Shown here: positions 22,253-30,473 of the stretch, one piece after another
Position numbering within the stretch: position 1 is the first letter of the stretch
Layout: each line of letters opens with the position of its first letter
Virus record (IMG/VR): IMGVR_UViG_3300033049_000058
Coordinates: 1-36,331 of that record
Length of the DNA: 36,331 bases
Source of the DNA: a virus
Reading direction: 5' to 3' (one strand)
Translations under genes and position numbers: made by a program
The notes under the pieces: generated by a model
Databases searched by the model: none
What the model was told of the DNA's origin: nothing
The model's input: the letters and a program-made list of their open reading frames with translations, nothing else

Positions 22253-23419
22253 ATGACTGATACAAACAAAGTCCTCGAAGAGTTAAATCAACTTGTTCAC
22301 GGCGAACTAAAATCTGTACGTAAAGATATGGATGAAGTTAAAGAGGGTTCAGCTCGATTTAACGAACTGTCTGTAAAACACGACACGATCATTGAAGACG
22401 TTGATGCGTTACACGCAAAGATGGATACAATGGCAACGGCAATGAATCGCCTAAGCACTTCAGAAGTTGAAGCCAAAGCAGATGAATCTGTAGCGGAATA
22501 CAAAGCAGCATACGATACATACATCCGTACAGCTGATGCGAGTGAAATTAAAGCTCTATCTGTTGGCGTTGATGCTGATGGTGGCTTTGTTGCACCAGAA
22601 GAAATGAGTGCTCGTATACTTGAAAATATATACGAAACTTCACCAGTACGTCAAATCGCAACTATACAAAATACAGCAAACAAAGAAGTACGCTTTATTG
22701 TTGACATTGACGAAGCTGGCGCATCTTGGGGCAGTGAAGGCGGCGTTGTTGCTGAAACAACTACACCTCAGTTGAGCGAACTGGTTATTAAATGCCACAA
22801 GCTACATGCTGAACCTCACGCTACTGAAGAGATTCTTCAAGACGCAGAAGTTAATATGGAAGCTTGGCTTACAGCGAAAGTTGCTGATAAGTTTAGTCGC
22901 ACAGAAAACTTGGCATTTGTTAAAGGCACAGGCGATGGTAACAACCAGCCAACTGGCTTCACAACTTATGCTGCTGGTACAGCTTACGGTCAGATCGAAC
23001 AGATCACTTCCGGTACAATTGGCGCGTTTGACGCAGATGACTTGATTGATATGGTCGGGCAGTTGAAGACACCGTACTTACAAGGATCAAGTTGGGCATT
23101 TAACCGCTTAACACATCGTGATATTCGCAAGCTAAAAGATAGCAACGGCGAGTACTTGTTTGATGGTCAAGACTTAATTAACCGTACATTCCTGGGCTAC
23201 AATGTAACCCTACTGGAAGATATGGATAACGTCGGAACTGGTAATTTACCAATCGCGTTCGGTGATTTTAGCAAGGCTTATACTATCGTTGATCGTGCTC
23301 AGACTAACGTATTACGTGATCCGTATACTAGCAAGGGCTTCATAAAATTTTACACTACTCGTCGAGTCGGCGGAGCAGTTACAAACTTTGAAGCAATCAA
23401 GCTTTTAACAATAGCGTAA
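22253..23419 (+). CDS. Major capsid protein, HK97 fold
   Basis: The 388-aa protein has a coiled-coil delta domain (residues 1 to about 100, LNQLVHGELKSVRKDMDEVKE-like), a probable protease site near EIKALSVG (98-105) and a Phage_capsid core: GGFVAPEEMSARILENI, SPVRQIATIQ, ASWGSEGG, GTGDGNNQPTGF and SWAFNRLTHRDIRKLKD. The first 100 residues would be removed by the adjacent protease. A strong terminator follows. Confidence 0.95.
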   Translation: MTDTNKVLEELNQLVHGELKSVRKDMDEVKEGSARFNELSVKHDTIIEDVDALHAKMDTMATAMNRLSTSEVEAKADESVAEYKAAYDTYIRTADASEIKALSVGVDADGGFVAPEEMSARILENIYETSPVRQIATIQNTANKEVRFIVDIDEAGASWGSEGGVVAETTTPQLSELVIKCHKLHAEPHATEEILQDAEVNMEAWLTAKVADKFSRTENLAFVKGTGDGNNQPTGFTTYAAGTAYGQIEQITSGTIGAFDADDLIDMVGQLKTPYLQGSSWAFNRLTHRDIRKLKDSNGEYLFDGQDLINRTFLGYNVTLLEDMDNVGTGNLPIAFGDFSKAYTIVDRAQTNVLRDPYTSKGFIKFYTTRRVGGAVTNFEAIKLLTIA

Positions 23420-23439
23420 CCGTTACACAGCAGTACAGA

Positions 23440-23467
23440 AAAAGCATCCTTCGGGGTGCTTTTTTTT
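23440..23467 (+). terminator. Intrinsic terminator after the capsid gene
   Basis: AAGCATCC and GGGTGCTT pair around a stable TTCG loop, followed by a T-tract to 23467. It separates the capsid gene from the head-tail joining genes, where a CTAAATAC box (23471) resumes. Confidence 0.92.
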
Positions 23468-23481
23468 GGGCTAAATACAGT

Positions 23482-23637
23482 ATGAAGATAACCATAACTC
23501 TCAATGCCGCACCGGATTTAGTCTTTGCCGTGCCTAGTAATATTGCGAATGAACTTGTCGAAAGAGGTTTAGCAAAGATCCGCAATGATAAATATTTAAC
23601 AGCCGTTGAAGGCCCAGAGGAAATAAAATGCAAATAA
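23482..23637 (+). CDS. Small head-region protein (51 aa)
   Basis: The ATG at 23482 comes 15 bases after the terminator and the gene overlaps the next start by 10 bases. The product (TITLNAAPDLVFAVPSNIA, ELVERGLAKI) resembles small proteins between capsid and head-tail connector genes in HK97-like phages. No obvious ribosome site lies just upstream, which lowers confidence. Confidence 0.5.
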   Translation: MKITITLNAAPDLVFAVPSNIANELVERGLAKIRNDKYLTAVEGPEEIKCK

Positions 23638-24191
23638 CCAGAACTTCGGAGCCGGCAGTTGAGCCAGTTTCGTTAACAGAATTAAAAGATCACTTGCGAA
23701 TAGAGACAGCAGATGATGACACTTATTTAAATCAACTTATAACGGTCGCCCGCGCAAGTTGCGAGACTTATACATCACGATCACTCATAACACAAGAGTG
23801 GACGATGCTTATGACAAACTATCCAGCCAAACAGTACATTCCGCTCGGATACGGGCCGATCCAATCAATAACGTCAATAACATCGTACTTGGCGGATGGC
23901 ACCACAGAGGTTATGGATAACACAACGTACTATTTAACCGACACTAATATGAATGGCAAAGCGGCACTAAATTATAACGAATCCTGGGATTCATACACTA
24001 TGCGCCCAATCAATAACGTTGAGGTTGTATTTGTCGGTGGTTATGGACTTACAGGGGCAGAGGTGCCAGCACCATTGCGTCAAGGAATCATAGCTTATGC
24101 GGCGTATATGTATGAGTGCAATGATACAGAATCCGAGATGCCGGATGTAGTTAAATCGTTATGGTCACCATACAGAATTATAGTGTTGTAA
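23628..24191 (+). CDS. Head-tail connector protein (HK97 gp6-like)
   Basis: The 187-aa protein begins TSEPAVEPVSLTELKDHLRI, then DDTYLNQLITVARASCETYTSR, which is the hallmark of the gp6/phiE125 gp8 connector family. The C-terminal half (VFVGGYGLTGAEVPAPLRQG) also matches, with G--P---R----Y--Y-Y. It binds below the portal. Its ribosome site is GAGGAAATAA, inside the upstream small gene. Confidence 0.9.
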   Translation: MQITRTSEPAVEPVSLTELKDHLRIETADDDTYLNQLITVARASCETYTSRSLITQEWTMLMTNYPAKQYIPLGYGPIQSITSITSYLADGTTEVMDNTTYYLTDTNMNGKAALNYNESWDSYTMRPINNVEVVFVGGYGLTGAEVPAPLRQGIIAYAAYMYECNDTESEMPDVVKSLWSPYRIIVL

Positions 24192-24194
24192 ATT

Positions 24195-24533
24195 ATGAAA
24201 AAGTGTATTAAATCAAGAGACTTAAATAGCAGAATAACATTCGAGAATGAAGTTAAAGTTAGTGATGGCATCGGTGGCAGCACAACAAGCTGGGCACTGT
24301 ATGCTAATAGATGGGCGAAAGTTGTAGCTGTTAGCGGATCACAGAAGTGGCGCGCAGATAGACTCGAAACAAACGTTAGTCATCTCATTACAATACGTTA
24401 TGACGCTGCTGTACACGACGAGATGCGAATAGTGTTTGACAGCCGAGAGTTTTCGATCATTTATATAATTAACAAGGATGAAGGCCAGAAAAGATATATG
24501 GAGATTCATTGCGTTGAAGGCGGCGTTCAATGA
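24195..24533 (+). CDS. Head closure / head-tail joining protein
   Basis: The 112-aa product has SRDLNSRITFENEVKVSDGIGG, W--Y-NRWAKV, GSQKWRADRLETNVSHLITIRYD and a closing RYMEIHCVEG. This pattern is that of the SPP1 gp16-like Phage_H_T_join family. It overlaps the next gene by 4 bases. Confidence 0.88.
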   Translation: MKKCIKSRDLNSRITFENEVKVSDGIGGSTTSWALYANRWAKVVAVSGSQKWRADRLETNVSHLITIRYDAAVHDEMRIVFDSREFSIIYIINKDEGQKRYMEIHCVEGGVQ

Positions 24534-24970
24534 GTGTAACCATAACCGGCATTAAAAAGCTCGAAAGAAAGCTAAAGAAGTTAGTTAAAGATTCAGAACA
24601 AGAATTGATCACTGCGTTAACTACGTCAGCATTGGTTGTAGAGGGTGCCGCAAAGACAAAGATTCAACGTGGCGTAGCAACTGGCCGCGTCTACACAAGA
24701 AACGGTGTCACTCATCAAGCTTCGGCGCCAGGACAACCGCCCGCAACAGATACTGGTGCGTTAGCATCATCTATTACACATAACGTTGACAAACAGCAGA
24801 TGACAGCAGAGATAGGGTCGAACCTCGTATACGCAACACACCTCGAATTTGGCACAATCAATATGCAAGCAAGGCCATTTATGACACCGGCCTATCAAGA
24901 GAGCAAGGCTAAAATAGCCAAGGAATTTAAAAAGGCGATCAACGACGCTATAAAGAAAGGAATTAAATAA
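24530..24970 (+). CDS. HK97 gp10-like tail-joining protein
   Basis: The 146-aa product begins VTITGIKKLERKLKKLVKD, then VVEGAAKTKIQ, APGQPPATDTGALASSI, VYATHLEFGT and ARPFMTPAYQESK. P----D-G-L--S and Y--(Y/H)-EFGT---ARPF--PA are the landmarks of the HK97 gp10 family. It acts in head-tail joining. One-base overlap with the next gene. Confidence 0.9.
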   Translation: MSVTITGIKKLERKLKKLVKDSEQELITALTTSALVVEGAAKTKIQRGVATGRVYTRNGVTHQASAPGQPPATDTGALASSITHNVDKQQMTAEIGSNLVYATHLEFGTINMQARPFMTPAYQESKAKIAKEFKKAINDAIKKGIK

Positions 24971-25368
24971 TGGACGCACAACTCGCAGTACAGACAGGAA
25001 TATATTCAGCACTAACAGGTGACGCCCCGCTTATGGCTCTCGTAACTGGCATATACGACATAGTGCCAGAAAAACAAGTATTCCCCTTCATAACTATAGG
25101 GGAGATGACACAGGTAGATGATAGCACAGCATCAGTCAGCGGAATGGATTTAACACTTATGATTCATATTTGGGATCAGGACTTGAGTCGCTATAAATTA
25201 AAAGAGATAGCCGGTGAGATTTATCGTGTATTACACAATCAAAACTGGGCAATAGCAGGAATGAATTTAGTCAATTGCAGGTTCGAATTTAGTGACGTAC
25301 TGGGTGATCCAGATGGCAGAACGCAGCACTGCTTACAACGTTTTAGGATCATAACAGATCAAGTATAG
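24970..25368 (+). CDS. Tail terminator/completion protein (DUF3168-like)
   Basis: The 132-aa product starts AVQTGIYSALTGDAPLMALV, followed by TGIYDIVPE, FPFITIGE, MIHIWDQDLSRYKLKEIAGEI and LGDPDGRTQHCLQRFRI. This matches DUF3168 proteins, which cap the tail tube. The gene ends the head-tail joining cluster and is followed by a GTCATAAATAAC box. Confidence 0.87.
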   Translation: MDAQLAVQTGIYSALTGDAPLMALVTGIYDIVPEKQVFPFITIGEMTQVDDSTASVSGMDLTLMIHIWDQDLSRYKLKEIAGEIYRVLHNQNWAIAGMNLVNCRFEFSDVLGDPDGRTQHCLQRFRIITDQV

Positions 25369-25379
25369 TCATAAATAAC
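25368..25379 (+). promoter_or_regulatory. GTCATAAATAAC box before the major tail gene
   Basis: This copy is identical to the one before the portal gene and is 81 bases upstream of the tail protein ATG. The 70-base leader after it contains AACTAAGTCACTTAGTCAGA-type short repeats of ACTTAG/ACTAAG. Confidence 0.45.
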
Positions 25380-25448
25380 GTTACAAACTACTTAGGCAAC
25401 TAAGTCACTTAGTCAGACTAAGTAAACAAATATATAAGGAAGAAAATT

Positions 25449-25862
25449 ATGGCAGCACAAAAAGGATCATTATTCTTAGTCGGCATCGGTGATGGCGGCG
25501 GACCAGAAGCATTTACAAACATCGGTTCAGCCCGGTCAACATCAATGAGTCTCAACAACGAGACAGTTGACGTTACAGCTAAAGACAGCAGCGGATGGCG
25601 TGAGCTATTGGCAGGCGCAGGTGTTACATCTATGAGCATCTCGCTCAGTGGCGTATTTAAAGATTCGGCTGGTGAAGAAGCAGTTCGGTTAGCAGCATTT
25701 AACAGCTCTATCGACAACTGGGAACTATCTTCAGGCAATGGTGACACATTCCTCGGCGCATTCCAAATTACATCATACGAACGTACTGGCGAATATAACG
25801 GCGAAGAAACTTTTAGTGTTTCACTCGAAAGTGCAGGCGTTGTTGTAGCTACATTAGCATAA
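25449..25862 (+). CDS. Major tail tube protein
   Basis: The 137-aa product has the TP901-1/HK97-like tube pattern: NIGSARSTSMSLNNETVDVT, KDSSGWRELLAGAGVTSMS, SLSGVFKDS, NWELSSGNGDTFLGAFQITS and ETFSVSLESAG. Size and position between the terminator protein and the G/GT genes agree. Its own leader and box suggest high expression. Confidence 0.9.
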   Translation: MAAQKGSLFLVGIGDGGGPEAFTNIGSARSTSMSLNNETVDVTAKDSSGWRELLAGAGVTSMSISLSGVFKDSAGEEAVRLAAFNSSIDNWELSSGNGDTFLGAFQITSYERTGEYNGEETFSVSLESAGVVVATLA

Positions 25863-25870
25863 GTGATTTG

Positions 25871-25897
25871 ACAGCAGCGGTTATTGATCGCTGCTGT
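25871..25897 (+). repeat. Hairpin between the major tail and chaperone genes
   Basis: ACAGCAGCG (25871-25879) pairs with CGCTGCTGT (25889-25897). It lacks a T-tract and may act as a partial terminator or RNA-stability element that lowers expression after the major tail gene. Confidence 0.6.
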
Positions 25898-25911
25898 CGT
25901 TGAGAGGAATT

Positions 25912-26268
25912 ATGAATAAATTTAGGAATGAAGTACAACACGATTTAAATGATAATACGTATAAGCTACGTGGTACATTTGACGTACTTGTAAAGCTCGA
26001 AACTGAGCTTGGGATGAGCGTGCCGATGATGGTAGAGTCATTAGCAACTGTCGGGCTTACACTATCTCAGTCGGCAGCTATATTAAAATATGGGCTTATT
26101 GGCTCAGGCAGCAATAAAGAGATTGAGGTTATAAAGGAAGATATAATGGAAGGTGGCGTTACACGAGCCGCATACGTTTGTTCCGAATTTCTGTCTTCAG
26201 TACTTTGGGGTGGCAACGCCCAGGCTAAAAAAAAGATAGCAATGAAGAAGATGAACCAAAAGGCATAA
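25912..26268 (+). CDS. Tail assembly chaperone G
   Basis: I chose the ATG at 25912 (118 aa) because AGAGGAATT precedes it. The sequence (LNDNTYKLRGTFDVLVKLETELG, LTLSQSAAILKYGL) resembles the GTA gp11/TAC_11 family, which forms the G half of a G/GT chaperone pair. Near the end, GCT AAA AAA AAG supplies a -1 slippery site. Zero-frame translation ends at 26268. Confidence 0.85.
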   Translation: MNKFRNEVQHDLNDNTYKLRGTFDVLVKLETELGMSVPMMVESLATVGLTLSQSAAILKYGLIGSGSNKEIEVIKEDIMEGGVTRAAYVCSEFLSSVLWGGNAQAKKKIAMKKMNQKA

Positions 26269-26498
26269 CCGATTATATTCCGAACCTTATTGGATTTGCA
26301 ATCGGCGTACTTCATCTACCACCAGAAGTGTTCTGGAATATGACGGTTGCGGAATGGAACCTTTCATACGAATATATAAATCCAGACACCGAACTTAACT
26401 CAGATACAACGGATCAATTTATTCCGTTTAGCAAAGAGGAACAGGAAGTGCTTGACAATATTCAGGAAGATATATGGCAAAGGCAATACAAGAAGTAG
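25912..26498 (+). CDS. Tail assembly chaperone GT, made by -1 frameshift
   Basis: At 26229-26235 the ribosome meets A-AAA-AAG, the same heptamer as in E. coli dnaX. A -1 slip continues from 26235 and gives 108 residues of G plus 87 more (DSNEEDEPKGITDYIPN..., with LPPEVFWNMTVAEWNLSYEY). The added part resembles the TAC_6-type T domain found after GTA gp11-like proteins, and it ends at 26498, overlapping the tape measure start by 25 bases. Gene order and product sizes match lambda G/GT. Two slightly different products would be made in a fixed ratio. Confidence 0.85.
26229..26235 (+). promoter_or_regulatory. Programmed -1 frameshift slippery site
   Basis: Heptamer A-AAA-AAG in the G reading frame, within a run of eight A residues. 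Confidence 0.85.
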
Positions 26499-28393
26499 TT
26501 GTTAAATTAGTCGCAGACACCAAAGGGCTAAATCAGGGGTTAACCAAAGCCACTCGGACAACTAAAAACTTCGGTAAAAAAGCTGCGAACGACATGCAGT
26601 ACTTCAAGAAGAGCATCATAAGCGCAAAGGCTGCTCTCATTGGATCAGCTGGCATAGTTATAGCACTTGGATTAGCCGCAACTAAATTCGCAGCAATGGG
26701 CGCTGCCGCAATAATGGCTGGTGATGAGATAGGTAAAATGTCCAGCAAATTGGGCATCACCGCAGAAGAACTTCAGGAATACCAGATCGTTGCAGACGCA
26801 GCAGGTGTCTCGACAGAAACATTCAATATGGCCTTCCAGAGATTTACACGCCGAGTAGGTGAAGTAAAGAATGGTACAGGCGAACTAAAGACTACTTTCG
26901 AAGCACTTGATATTTCTGTCAGAGATGCAAACGGCAACTTCAGATCAACAACAGACTTATTCAGAGAGTTTGGCACAAAGATAGCCGACGTTGATGACGT
27001 GTCGCAACAATTAGCATTCACTATGAAAGGCATGGATAGTGAAGGTGTTGCGTTGATCAATATGTTTAAGCTCTCTATCAAGGAACAAGATGAGTTGATA
27101 GCCAAAGCGAAAGAATATGGTGCTGTCATCTCAAATGAAGTTATTGCGAGTATGGAAGAATACTCGACCGAACTTGGATTGATAAACAAAGGTACGAAAG
27201 CACTGTCTCTTGAGACAGACGCAGCACTTGCAGGATGGACACTTAAATGGGCATCACTTAAAAATGAGGCAATTAAATATTTTAACGTGTTAGCAGTTGG
27301 GATGGGCGCAGACAATAATATTAAAACCGCAACTCATAAACTTAAACTACTGGAAGATCAATTACAGAACCTTAAAGATAAAGCCGATGATGAATCGTGG
27401 CTGAGTAGTATGACTGGGTTTGGCGCGAGCCAGATGAAGCGTATGACCGCGTCGGTAGCAGATGCAAGACTAGAGCTAGAGTTATTACAAGCGGTTGCAG
27501 AAGAGACAGCCAATAACAAGCAAGTCGATCCAGAGGCGCCATCTGCAACTAAACCCCAACTGGATGCCACGGCAACGCTTACGTATTATGAGAAGTTGGA
27601 GCAGGCAGCAAGAGATTATACAGCCGAAGTTGAGAACGCTTGGGAAGCAACAGAGCAGGCTGATATAGCATTCCAGAATGGCACAATAACAGCAGAAGAG
27701 TACGCACGTATACAAGAAGATATTAACAAAGTATTGCTGGAAAACGTAGAGGCTACTGACGCACTTGCTGAATCAACAACTGAAGTAGCTGCTGTAACTC
27801 GCACCGCATCACAGACAATGGCCGACAACTGGATGGATTCAACGGCACGTATGGATGATGCATTTGCAAGCGCAATGAGCAATTCAGCAGACGCACTTAC
27901 AGACTTTGTAATGACAGGCAAGTTGAGCTTTGCGGATTTAGCAAACTCTATCATAGCAGACTTAATACGGATACAGATACGTCAACAGATAGTCGGAATG
28001 TTAGGTGCCGGGCTCGGCAACATCAGTACAGCATCACAGTTCGGAACCAATGTTGGGTCGCAGCAAACATCAATGATACAGGCACAGAACGCAGGGTTTG
28101 CGGGTGGTGGACGAGTCCAGCCTCATAGCTTACAGATGGTCGGCGAACGCGGGCCAGAGTTATTGCGAATGGGCGCATCCGGTGGCAGTGTCGTTAACAA
28201 CAGTGACGCATCGGGCAGTGGCAGTATTCCAGTTACAGTGAGTATAAAGAATGAAGGCACAGCACAAACACCATCATCCGCAACAGCATCTATGAAACCA
28301 GATGGGTTAGTTGTAGAGGTTGTACTGAATGACTTGCGACGTGATGGTCCAATCTCACAAGGGATGAAAAAGACATTTAGAGTGTCTCGATAA
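26474..28393 (+). CDS. Tape measure protein
   Basis: The 639-aa protein starts with VVKLVADTKGLNQGLTKATR, typical of tape measures. A hydrophobic stretch (about 48-80, SAKAALIGSAGIVIALGLA) follows, then KLGITAEELQEYQIVADAAGVS. The C-terminal part (TMADNWMDSTARMDDAF, LTDFVMTGKLSFADLANSII, DLIRIQIRQQI) matches the lambda gpH C-terminal family. GFAGGGRVQPHSLQMVGERGPEL is also usual there. At about 0.15 nm per residue the tail would be near 95 nm. No lytic domain is seen inside. Confidence 0.92.
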   Translation: MAKAIQEVVVKLVADTKGLNQGLTKATRTTKNFGKKAANDMQYFKKSIISAKAALIGSAGIVIALGLAATKFAAMGAAAIMAGDEIGKMSSKLGITAEELQEYQIVADAAGVSTETFNMAFQRFTRRVGEVKNGTGELKTTFEALDISVRDANGNFRSTTDLFREFGTKIADVDDVSQQLAFTMKGMDSEGVALINMFKLSIKEQDELIAKAKEYGAVISNEVIASMEEYSTELGLINKGTKALSLETDAALAGWTLKWASLKNEAIKYFNVLAVGMGADNNIKTATHKLKLLEDQLQNLKDKADDESWLSSMTGFGASQMKRMTASVADARLELELLQAVAEETANNKQVDPEAPSATKPQLDATATLTYYEKLEQAARDYTAEVENAWEATEQADIAFQNGTITAEEYARIQEDINKVLLENVEATDALAESTTEVAAVTRTASQTMADNWMDSTARMDDAFASAMSNSADALTDFVMTGKLSFADLANSIIADLIRIQIRQQIVGMLGAGLGNISTASQFGTNVGSQQTSMIQAQNAGFAGGGRVQPHSLQMVGERGPELLRMGASGGSVVNNSDASGSGSIPVTVSIKNEGTAQTPSSATASMKPDGLVVEVVLNDLRRDGPISQGMKKTFRVSR

Positions 28394-28398
28394 ATAAT
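28389..28398 (+). promoter_or_regulatory. ATAAATA box before the 28402 gene
   Basis: GATAAATAAT overlaps the tape measure stop, only 13 bases before the next ATG. At this distance it may not act as a promoter. Confidence 0.25.
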
Positions 28399-28401
28399 AT
28401 T

Positions 28402-28758
28402 ATGGCTATCACATCCTTTCAGTTCACAAAGATCCTTACAGGCGCTTATACACAAACACCAGTTGACGCAACTCGTCGCACAGAGATGAGTGATGGTGTC
28501 GCTAAGCAAGCTACACGATTTAACAAATCATATATAAATCATAAAATGAGTTATTTAATGACTGCTGCTGAGTTTGCGTCATTTAAAACGTGGTGGACTG
28601 GGTCAAGTGGTTATGGCGCATTAGCATTTAACTTTGCGAACCCAACGACAAATACAACCGTAGATGGTCGCATTCCAGATGGCTTATATACAGCAACACC
28701 AAACGACAGTGAATGGTTGTATTGGGTCGTGGATATTACAGTCGAGACTTTGGAATGA
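28402..28758 (+). CDS. Minor tail protein
   Basis: The 118-aa product has SYLMTAAEFASFKTWW, GYGALAFNFANPTT and a closing WLYWVVDITVETLE. The (Y)LM-AAE---F--WW---GYGA--F pattern is frequent in small minor tail proteins that follow the tape measure in lambda-like gene orders. The stop overlaps the start of the homing endonuclease gene (ATGA), so the mobile gene has been inserted exactly at the gene end. Confidence 0.75.
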   Translation: MAITSFQFTKILTGAYTQTPVDATRRTEMSDGVAKQATRFNKSYINHKMSYLMTAAEFASFKTWWTGSSGYGALAFNFANPTTNTTVDGRIPDGLYTATPNDSEWLYWVVDITVETLE

Positions 28759-29381
28759 GCGTTACGACATTTATATATGCGCTATATGATCCGCGCGACC
28801 CAGAGCAATACAGATACATCGGCAAAGCAAACGATCCTGATGATCGGCTTAAAACCGGGCACTTACGGGGAACAAAAGCAGTAACATACAAATCGAACTG
28901 GATTAAAAAGTTATTAAGGGAAGATGCTATACCAGAAGTAATTATTGTAGCTGAAGTACTTACATGCGAATGGCAGAACGCAGAAACACATTTTATAGCT
29001 CTGTACAAAAGACTCGGGCATAAGTTAACAAACTCAACAGACGGTGGTGAAGGTGCCGGCAGTTTTATGTTAGCTGAAACAAAACGTAAGATTGGCGAAG
29101 CAAATAAAGGTAAAAAGCATTTACCACGCTCAGAAGAAACCCGAGCGAAGATGAGTGCATCTCATAAAGGCCGCAAACACACTGAAGAGGCAAAACGTAA
29201 GATTGGCGAATACAATAAAGGTAAAAAAAGGCAACCAAAAACAGAAGAAATGAAACGTAGATTAAGTAAAGCACTTAAAGGAAAGAAAATACCAACAGTA
29301 ACTTGCCCGCATTGTAGCAAGACAGGCGGCGGTGGATCAATGCAACGCTGGCACTTTGATAATTGCAAGGAGGCATTATAA
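28755..29381 (+). CDS. GIY-YIG homing endonuclease
   Basis: I use the ATG at 28755 (208 aa). Residues 7-33 (IYALYDPRD and YRYIGKANDPDDRL) are a GIY-YIG nuclease start in which GIY reads YAL. Further motif: NAETHFIALYKRLGHKLTN, then a TDGGEG turn. Three NUMOD3 DNA-binding repeats follow (ETKRKIGEANKGKKH, ETRAKMSASHKGRKH, EAKRKIGEYNKGKKR), and a fourth is partial. The end is a zinc finger, CPHC...HFDNC. It lies between two tail genes as a free-standing mobile gene. It is probably active: no residue loss is evident apart from the altered GIY. Confidence 0.88.
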   Translation: MSVTTFIYALYDPRDPEQYRYIGKANDPDDRLKTGHLRGTKAVTYKSNWIKKLLREDAIPEVIIVAEVLTCEWQNAETHFIALYKRLGHKLTNSTDGGEGAGSFMLAETKRKIGEANKGKKHLPRSEETRAKMSASHKGRKHTEEAKRKIGEYNKGKKRQPKTEEMKRRLSKALKGKKIPTVTCPHCSKTGGGGSMQRWHFDNCKEAL

Positions 29382-29852
29382 ATGCCATATACAGAAAACT
29401 TTAAAGAAACAGTCAACGCAGTCAACGCAATTGAAGTGCCGCTGGCTCTATTAGAGATTAACCATCCTGGGTTAACCTCACCGGTCCGTGTTGTAAATGA
29501 CAATGATGATTTAACTCATAACGGAAATTTATTCCAGGCCTTTGGGTTTGAGATTGATAAACCCAACCAACCAGAGTCCGGACAACCAGAAGCTAAAATA
29601 GTGATGGATAACGTCGGCAAAGACTTAATGGAATGGCTTGAGGTTAGTTCGGGCGGCAGTGGCGCTACAGCAACCATAAAACAAGTACTTCGATCAACCC
29701 CGAATGTTGTTGAATACGAAATACAGATGGTACTAACAAATATAACCGCAACAACTTCAAAGATTACAGCAAGACTATCATTTCCAGATGTTTACAACAG
29801 AAACGGAATGCCAACAACTTACAATAAATCAACTGCTATCGGCCTCTTTTAG
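29382..29852 (+). CDS. Minor tail protein (DUF1833-like)
   Basis: The 156-aa protein contains ALLEINHPGLTSPVRVVND, DDLTHNGNLFQAFGFEI and AKIVMDNVGKDLMEWLE. This matches DUF1833, a phage tail protein family found before the NlpC/P60 peptidase and the tip protein. Its GTG-started neighbour overlaps its stop by one base. Likely part of the tail tip. Confidence 0.85.
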   Translation: MPYTENFKETVNAVNAIEVPLALLEINHPGLTSPVRVVNDNDDLTHNGNLFQAFGFEIDKPNQPESGQPEAKIVMDNVGKDLMEWLEVSSGGSGATATIKQVLRSTPNVVEYEIQMVLTNITATTSKITARLSFPDVYNRNGMPTTYNKSTAIGLF

Positions 29853-30262
29853 TGGCGCACTGGACGGATACGTACGTAGGGCGGCCCTACATAGTTGACG
29901 AATATGATTGCGGTCATTTAGCAGAAGACGTACTTAATGAATTTAACGACGAGCAAGTTACACTGCCAAGTCGCTCATCATTTAATGTTAAATCACTCAG
30001 CAAAGACATAGCAGATCAGAAAGAAACTTATTGCGACCCCATCACTGATGCGGTAGATGGCGATATAGCGTTAATGAAGTGCAGGGGTCTTTATCACATC
30101 GGCATTTATTTTAGCATCAGTACAAAGCAATACGTATTACACAATATGAAGAACGTTGGATCGGTCGTGATCCATAACCTTAGAGATTTACCAAAATACG
30201 GAATGACGCTCGAGGGCTTATACCGGTACAGGCCGCATAACCTCAGAAGAAACACGGCGTAA
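29852..30262 (+). CDS. NlpC/P60-like tail peptidase
   Basis: The start is GTG, overlapping the previous stop. The 136-aa protein has a Cys in [15 protein letters not shown], a His in [10 protein letters not shown] and a polar segment [10 protein letters not shown]. This is the Cys-His order of the phage NlpC/P60 (lambda gpK-like) peptidases that open the cell wall at the tail tip. The last residues (HNLRRNTA) come from DNA of a homing-endonuclease remnant read in another frame; the original end was probably near GLYRYRP. It may be the only muralytic enzyme in the genome. Confidence 0.78.
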   Translation: MAHWTDTYVGRPYIVDEYDCGHLAEDVLNEFNDEQVTLPSRSSFNVKSLSKDIADQKETYCDPITDAVDGDIALMKCRGLYHIGIYFSISTKQYVLHNMKNVGSVVIHNLRDLPKYGMTLEGLYRYRPHNLRRNTA

Positions 30263-30452
30263 ACTTAGTGAAGCTCACAAAGGCAAGAAACACACAGAAG
30301 AAACTAAACGGAAGATCAGTGAAGCGGGCAAACGCAGAAAGCCAATAAGCGAAGAAACACGAGCCAAGATAAGTAAGGCAGGAAAAGGCAAGAACAAAGG
30401 TAAAACATGGAAACTCGTTGATGGTAAACGTGTCTGGTTGCGTCAGTCATAA
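30231..30452 (+). pseudogene. Remnant of a second NUMOD3-containing homing endonuclease
   Basis: In the frame ending at 30452 the DNA reads [48 protein letters not shown] and ends [18 protein letters not shown]. These are three NUMOD3 repeats and the typical C-terminus of GIY-YIG homing endonucleases. There is no start codon and no nuclease domain, and a stop lies in frame at 30204. The repeats resemble those of the intact gene at 28755 but the C-terminus differs, so it is not a simple copy. It starts inside the 3' end of the peptidase gene. Confidence 0.82.
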
Positions 30453-30457
30453 ATACT
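30446..30457 (+). promoter_or_regulatory. GTCATAAATACT box before the tip protein gene
   Basis: Third copy of the GTCATAAATAMY 12-mer, 28 bases before the ATG and followed by TAAAAGGAATTAATTT. It overlaps the stop of the homing-endonuclease remnant. Confidence 0.45.
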
Positions 30458-30473
30458 TAAAAGGAATTAATTT

